From positions 1-64,000 of the forward strand of contig UQWG01000003.1 in assembly GCA_900544645.1 (NCBI GenBank): a stretch of 64,000 nt of DNA, written 5' to 3'. This stretch comes from an uncultured Collinsella sp. Lineage in GTDB: Bacteria > Actinomycetota > Coriobacteriia > Coriobacteriales > Coriobacteriaceae. Shown one piece after another: positions 52,932-64,000 of the stretch; positions within the stretch are counted from its first letter, which is position 1; each line of letters opens with the position of its first letter. The translations under genes and the position numbers were made by a program. A model generated the notes under the pieces. It worked only from the letters and a program-made list of their open reading frames with translations, did no database searches and was not told the DNA's origin.

Positions 52932-53072
52932 CGGATTCCCGGGCCGGGCGGCACAGGGGTTAAGTTTGCTGCTCTGCAGTCCTGGCTCGCACGGAGGCCA
53001 CATTAAGTGGCCTCCGGCTCGTGCGGAACTCGCGACAAACTTAACCCCTGTGCCGCCCGGTCCGGGAATCCG
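52932..53072. repeat. Structured palindromic element, copy 2 (141 bp)
   Basis: Arms of 37 bp (52932-52968 and 53036-53072) match at 36 of 37 positions around a 67-nt core (52969-53035) that aligns without gaps to the core of copy 1. The inner hairpin GGAGGCCAC/GTGGCCTCC around ATTAA differs from copy 1 at two pairs, both compensated. Arms share only short words with copy 1 (CTTAA next to the core, GCCCG/GCCGCCCGG, GGGAA near the outer end). It lies between the rpsL leader and a dispersed repeat. Confidence 0.9.
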
Positions 53073-53097
53073 ACGTGCTCGTCGGGGCAACGTTCCC

Positions 53098-53145
53098 TGC
53101 CAAAAAGGGACAGGTTTATTTTGGTCGCTTTTATCTGGGAAAACG
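53098..53145. repeat. Dispersed intergenic repeat, second locus
   Basis: AAAAAGGGACAGGTTTATTT followed by TGG, with a tail CTTTTATCTGG leading into GAAAACG, matches the unit at 27101-27147 over about 45 bp. It lies 25 nt from the outer end of palindromic element copy 2. Confidence 0.75.
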
Positions 53146-53237
53146 CCACTCTTCACGGTGATCCGCATCCATTTGCTACGTTCTTCCGAGAATCAGACGA
53201 ATAACGTCCAATCCACTCGTCCATATAACGCTAAAAA

Positions 53238-53264
53238 GGCCGCTTCCCCCCTTGGGAAGCGGCC
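53238..53264 (-). terminator. Terminator after the DUF4179 gene
   Basis: GGCCGCTTCCC and GGGAAGCGGCC form a perfect 11-bp stem with loop CCCTT. On the minus strand TTTTTAG follows, 7 nt after the stop codon. Confidence 0.93.
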
Positions 53265-53270
53265 CAGACT

Positions 53271-54347
53271 TTACGAATAAACGATGGTAAAGGGTACTTC
53301 TGTTTCGGTCTCTCCTGTTGATGTGTACCTCGTGCCCTCAAGGGTTACCGAGACCACTTGATCGACATTGATCAGTTTTGTCGGCACCGAGATGTTCTCT
53401 CCGCTATTGCGCGTCAGCGAGACATATAAATTGTACGCGCCCGCAGCATCATCTTCGATAATCTGCTCCGATCCATCCTTGTAGGTAACGGTCAACTTTT
53501 TCGTGACTGCGTCAATGCCCAGATCATCGATGTGTGTCTGGATAGAAAACGGGCTGATCTCGAGAGGCGAGTCATCGGAGCGGAGTTCCTTTGTATCGAC
53601 GTACGCTCCAACGCTAAACTCGGGCGTCGATGCCTCGAACGGCTTCGCATCCTCGCCTTCGCCCTCAGTCCAGCAGATATTCCAGGTGACCGCATGTCCC
53701 AAATCTCGCTCGCGATCCCACGAGGCAAAGTACATCGTGCCATTAATGACCGTGTCGCTTGATATGTCCTTATCAATTGTGCAGCGTGTGTCAGCCCATT
53801 CCTCGCCGAAGTTCATACCGGGCGTACCGATGCCTCGCTCTTCTTCACTATAGAGAACAAGTTCGCCAGTCTCTGCTGCTGGCTTGTAGTAGTTAACGCC
53901 ATTTGGATTGGATAGCGTAAACGTCACGGCACCGCAACCGTTTTTATCGATAGCCATATCATGAATGTCGAGTGTATAGCCGTTGCCCTCGACGGACAGA
54001 TTGACCTTCTGTACTGAACCCTCCAAGCTTTGGGGCGCGATACCATCACCAAACTCTCTGGTGTAGGTATATTTAGTCCCCGACGAGCCACCTTGAGTCC
54101 AGGTAATGGACTCTCCGTTGCCATGGTTTCCCCAGGCAGAGGCAAAATAACTGGAATTGACGACGGCGTAGGCGACCCCTCCGGTCGCCAGCACTCCGGC
54201 AAGGCATCCGATCACGGCAACATACAGAGGCTTCGCGTGACCCTTTCGGCGAAGCGGCTCACCAGCAGCGGCATAAAGAACACGGTCAGCAAGATCGCTA
54301 TCGGCTTGGACGGACTCGAAGGCCTGCTTGATTTGGTTGGATTTCAC
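53271..54347 (-). CDS. DUF4179-type membrane protein, probable anti-sigma factor
   Basis: The 358-aa protein has a short cytoplasmic N-terminus (MKSNQIKQAFESVQADSDLA), one membrane helix (PLYVAVIGCLAGVLATGGVA) near residue 50 and a large extracellular beta-rich part (from about 70), as in DUF4179 proteins encoded beside ECF sigma factors. Its start overlaps the sigma gene by 50 nt, so the pair is translationally coupled. By analogy the N-terminus would hold the sigma factor until an envelope signal arrives. The signal is unknown. The codon usage is less GC-biased than the neighbours. Confidence 0.85.
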   Translation of the reverse strand: MKSNQIKQAFESVQADSDLADRVLYAAAGEPLRRKGHAKPLYVAVIGCLAGVLATGGVAYAVVNSSYFASAWGNHGNGESITWTQGGSSGTKYTYTREFGDGIAPQSLEGSVQKVNLSVEGNGYTLDIHDMAIDKNGCGAVTFTLSNPNGVNYYKPAAETGELVLYSEEERGIGTPGMNFGEEWADTRCTIDKDISSDTVINGTMYFASWDRERDLGHAVTWNICWTEGEGEDAKPFEASTPEFSVGAYVDTKELRSDDSPLEISPFSIQTHIDDLGIDAVTKKLTVTYKDGSEQIIEDDAAGAYNLYVSLTRNSGENISVPTKLINVDQVVSVTLEGTRYTSTGETETEVPFTIVYS

Positions 54348-54816
54348 GGTCGCCCTCCTCTAGGATGAACTTGAGTTTCGATCTGCCGCGAGCTAAACGC
54401 GTTCGAACGGTCGCGGCTGGTACGTGCAGCAACTCGGCAATCTCTGAAGTCGAGAAGCCCAGATAGTAATAGAGCACGATGGGGATACGGAATCGTTCCG
54501 GAAGCCGCATGACATCTGACAGGACGGCCTTGGTCTCATCCTGCGCTGTCGAAAGCGACTCGGCCAGGTTCTCAATATCCTCCACACGCCTCCATGGCTT
54601 TCGAAAGAGCGATTTGCATTCATTGATCGTGACCCGGATAAGCCATCGACGAAGATGTTCCCAACTTTCAAAGTTTCCATCGCTTTTAAGCAACTTAAGA
54701 AAGACGTCTTGAGCAACATCGTCGGCGTCGGCGCGATCACGCAGGTACGTCAACGCGATTCGAAACACGACATCCCGGTGATCTTCAACCGCCTGTCTAA
54801 ATGCTTGTTCTTCCAT
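54298..54816 (-). CDS. ECF-type RNA polymerase sigma factor
   Basis: The 172-aa protein has sigma region 2 (FRIALTYLRDRADADDVAQD followed by VFLKLL) and region 4 (PIVLYYYLGFSTSEIAELLH, then VPAATVRTRLARGRSKLKF) and no regions 1 or 3, as in extracytoplasmic-function factors. The ATG giving MEEQAFRQAVED is chosen because GGGAGG lies upstream; a GTG two codons earlier overlaps that site. It partners the DUF4179 protein. The gene pair separates rpoC from rpsL. Confidence 0.93.
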   Translation of the reverse strand: MEEQAFRQAVEDHRDVVFRIALTYLRDRADADDVAQDVFLKLLKSDGNFESWEHLRRWLIRVTINECKSLFRKPWRRVEDIENLAESLSTAQDETKAVLSDVMRLPERFRIPIVLYYYLGFSTSEIAELLHVPAATVRTRLARGRSKLKFILEEGDREIQPNQAGLRVRPSR

Positions 54817-54900
54817 AATCACCTCCCGGTGACGTTAATAATTCTTGGTGAGGCCCTCACCTTAGATACGCTCTTGTCGGGCGAAATGTTTCAAATTCAA

Positions 54901-54940
54901 GCAGGAAAAACCTACCAAAATAAACCTGTCCCTTTTTGGC
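54901..54940. repeat. Dispersed intergenic repeat, inverted copy
   Basis: Read on the minus strand, AAAAAGGGACAGGTTTATTT and TGGTAGGTTTTTCCTGC match the head and a diverged tail of the repeats at 27.1 and 53.1 kb. It lies between the rpoC terminator and the sigma factor gene start. Confidence 0.72.
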
Positions 54941-54958
54941 AGGTTTTCTTCAACAAAA

Positions 54959-54990
54959 AAGACCCGCTTCCCTGTTGGGAAACGGGTCTT
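54959..54990 (-). terminator. Terminator of rpoBC
   Basis: AAGACCCGCTTCCC and GGGAAACGGGTCTT pair over 14 bp with one mismatch around TGTT. On the minus strand a TTTTTTG run follows, 28 nt after the rpoC stop. Confidence 0.92.
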
Positions 54991-55017
54991 TGGAAGGACG
55001 GTTAACGTGCTAGGAAA

Positions 55018-59493
<4,476 letters not shown>

Positions 59494-59499
59494 AGTCAA

Positions 59500-62991
<3,492 letters not shown>

Positions 62992-63064
62992 CAGGTTTTT
63001 CCTCCTTCACGGAAATGCTCGGTGGGTTGGCGAGGCATAGCTTCGCCAGTTATCGCAACCTAAT

Positions 63065-63092
63065 AGTTTATCAGGTACCGACCGTTGGGCAA
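63065..63092 (-). promoter_or_regulatory. Possible rpoB promoter
   Basis: On the minus strand TTGCCC and TAAACT are separated by 16 nt, about 74 nt before the rpoB GTG. Both hexamers match the sigma70 consensus at 4 of 6 positions. The rest of the 287-nt gap to galU is AT-rich with no gene. Tentative. Confidence 0.35.
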
Positions 63093-63230
63093 GAAAAGCC
63101 TTGACGCGATTGAGTTTTTGGAGTAGCAAAGTTTTTCGACAGAAAACAAGCAGGTAGATGTATGTGTATCGAACATCTGTTCATATATTTTCTGTGAACA
63201 GAGAGCCGGCAATCGCAGCTCTTATAAAAA

Positions 63231-63258
63231 ACGGGCGCGAACCGAGGTCCGCGCCCGT
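63231..63258 (-). terminator. Terminator of galU
   Basis: ACGGGCGCG and CGCGCCCGT pair perfectly over 9 bp around a 10-nt loop. On the minus strand TTTTTTATAAG follows, 20 nt after the galU stop codon. Confidence 0.93.
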
Positions 63259-63278
63259 AAATGTCGATGTCCGAAGGC

Positions 63279-64000
63279 TTACTTGCGCATCAATCCGCCG
63301 CGCTCGTCGATGGCGTCCCAGAAGGCGCTGGCAAAGCGAGGATCGCTTGCGGCCATGAGGGCGTTGGTGGCCATCCAGCCAGAGGGAGTGCCGGTGTCGT
63401 AGCCCGACAGCGGGTCGATGACGACGGCATACATGGCCTCACGGTCGAGCGAACGGGCCATGGCGTCGGTGAGCTGAATCTCGCCGCCCTTGCCGGCCTG
63501 CTGATCTGCCAGCAGGTCCATGACCAGCGGGCTCAGCAGGTAGCGACCGACGATGTACAGGTTGGACGGAGCCGCCTCGGGAGCGGGCTTCTCGACCAGA
63601 CCGCCGATACGCCAGACAGCGCCCGGCTCTGCATCGGCAACGTCCTCGGCGCCCTCGAGCGAACCGACGCGCTCGCCGGCGATAACGCCGTAGCGGCTGA
63701 CTTCCTCGGGCGAGCAAGCAGCGACGGCGATAACCGAAGCTCCACCGTGCTCCTTGGAAACGGCGAGCATCTTGTCGCAGATGTCGCGATTAGGCACAAC
63801 GTAGTCGCCCAGAAGAACCAGGAAGTTCTCCCCTGCCACGGCGTCGGCAGCAGAGCGGATAGCATGGCCGAGGCCCTTGGGCTCGTACTGATAACGGAAG
63901 TCGACCGGCATACCGCCAGCGTGGGCGACGGCATCGGCATAGGCGTTCTTGCCGCGCTCGCGCAGCAGGTTCTCGAGCGAGCGATCGGGCTGGAAGTAGT
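63279..64000 (-). CDS. galU: UTP-glucose-1-phosphate uridylyltransferase (5' end outside window)
   Basis: The visible 240 codons encode the C-terminal part of GalU: FRYQYEPKGLGHAIRSAADA, NFLVLLGDYVVPNRDICDKM, VSRYGVIAGERVG, WRIGGLVEKPAPEAAPSNLY and GGEIQLTDAMARSL. These are the nucleotide-sugar pyrophosphorylase core with the GD and VEKP motifs. The enzyme makes UDP-glucose for cell-envelope sugars. The first in-frame ATG visible inside the window is internal, as coding sequence continues to the window edge. It precedes rpoB on the map but is transcribed with its own terminator. Confidence 0.95.
   Translation of the reverse strand, partial: YFQPDRSLENLLRERGKNAYADAVAHAGGMPVDFRYQYEPKGLGHAIRSAADAVAGENFLVLLGDYVVPNRDICDKMLAVSKEHGGASVIAVAACSPEEVSRYGVIAGERVGSLEGAEDVADAEPGAVWRIGGLVEKPAPEAAPSNLYIVGRYLLSPLVMDLLADQQAGKGGEIQLTDAMARSLDREAMYAVVIDPLSGYDTGTPSGWMATNALMAASDPRFASAFWDAIDERGGLMRK

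Overview
The window looks like chromosome from a Coriobacteriia gut actinobacterium, most likely Collinsella or a close relative. The basis is high GC, a fused accD-accA gene, a FabK-type fatty acid operon, and a purine/selenium-metabolism cluster (ygeY, ygeX, xdhD-like, ygfK, ssnA) of the kind known from anaerobic purine-degrading gut bacteria. The genus is an inference from gene content and style, not from a marker search. No rRNA, tRNA or CRISPR array was seen.

Layout. (1) 1-2.8 kb: ygeY (cut by the window edge) and ygeX, divergent from a YheO-type regulator. (2) 2.8-12.7 kb: an accessory stretch with a Pro/Ala-rich membrane protein, an unknown 140-aa protein, a secreted repeat protein with an LAATG sorting signal, an unknown 411-aa protein, a DEDDh exonuclease and two ATPases of the DUF4143 and DUF234 types. 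It also holds strictly periodic direct repeats (4 x 33 bp and 5 x 23 bp), a 25-bp palindrome and a 62-bp tandem repeat. (3) 12.7-23.1 kb: a minus-strand purine operon (NCS2 permease, ssnA, ygfK, polyferredoxin, xdhD-like hydroxylase), divergent from a second YheO-type regulator. (4) 23.2-29.0 kb: ridA, a U32 protein, an RluA-type pseudouridine synthase, and a two-gene operon of a Gfo/Idh oxidoreductase and a DeoR regulator. (5) 29.6-35.4 kb: ribosomal genes rplC-rplD-rplW-rplB-rpsS-rplV-rpsC-rplP-rpmC-rpsQ-rplN-rplX, ending in a terminator straight after rplX. (6) 35.8-39.0 kb: a phosphatase, a CDF transporter and a PTS EIIC. (7) 39.1-49.2 kb: a complete acc/fab operon (fabH-acpP-fabK-fabD-fabG-fabF-accB-fabZ-accC-accDA), divergent from birA. 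(8) 49.3-63.0 kb: rpoB-rpoC, an ECF sigma/DUF4179 pair, then rpsL-rpsG-fusA-rpsJ. (9) The 3' part of galU closes the window.

How the parts work together. The purine genes would import a purine base (permease), deaminate or hydroxylate it (SsnA, XdhD-like protein with YgfK and the ferredoxin as electron partners) and process the 2,3-diaminopropionate branch (YgeX, YgeY). RidA could remove the reactive 2-aminoacrylate that YgeX releases. The acc/fab operon makes malonyl-CoA and saturated acyl chains. BirA, transcribed away from it, would biotinylate its AccB, and two near-identical 18-bp sites lie in the shared intergenic region.

The most unusual items are a structured palindromic element present twice (35643-35807 and 52932-53072), with a conserved 67-nt core, covarying stem bases and divergent but self-complementary arms; exact-period repeat arrays, one of them just upstream of an ATPase-nuclease-like gene; a folded leader before rplN; a sequence motif shared by the rplC, rplB and rpsL leaders; and an enlarged fork-loop-2 segment in RpoB.
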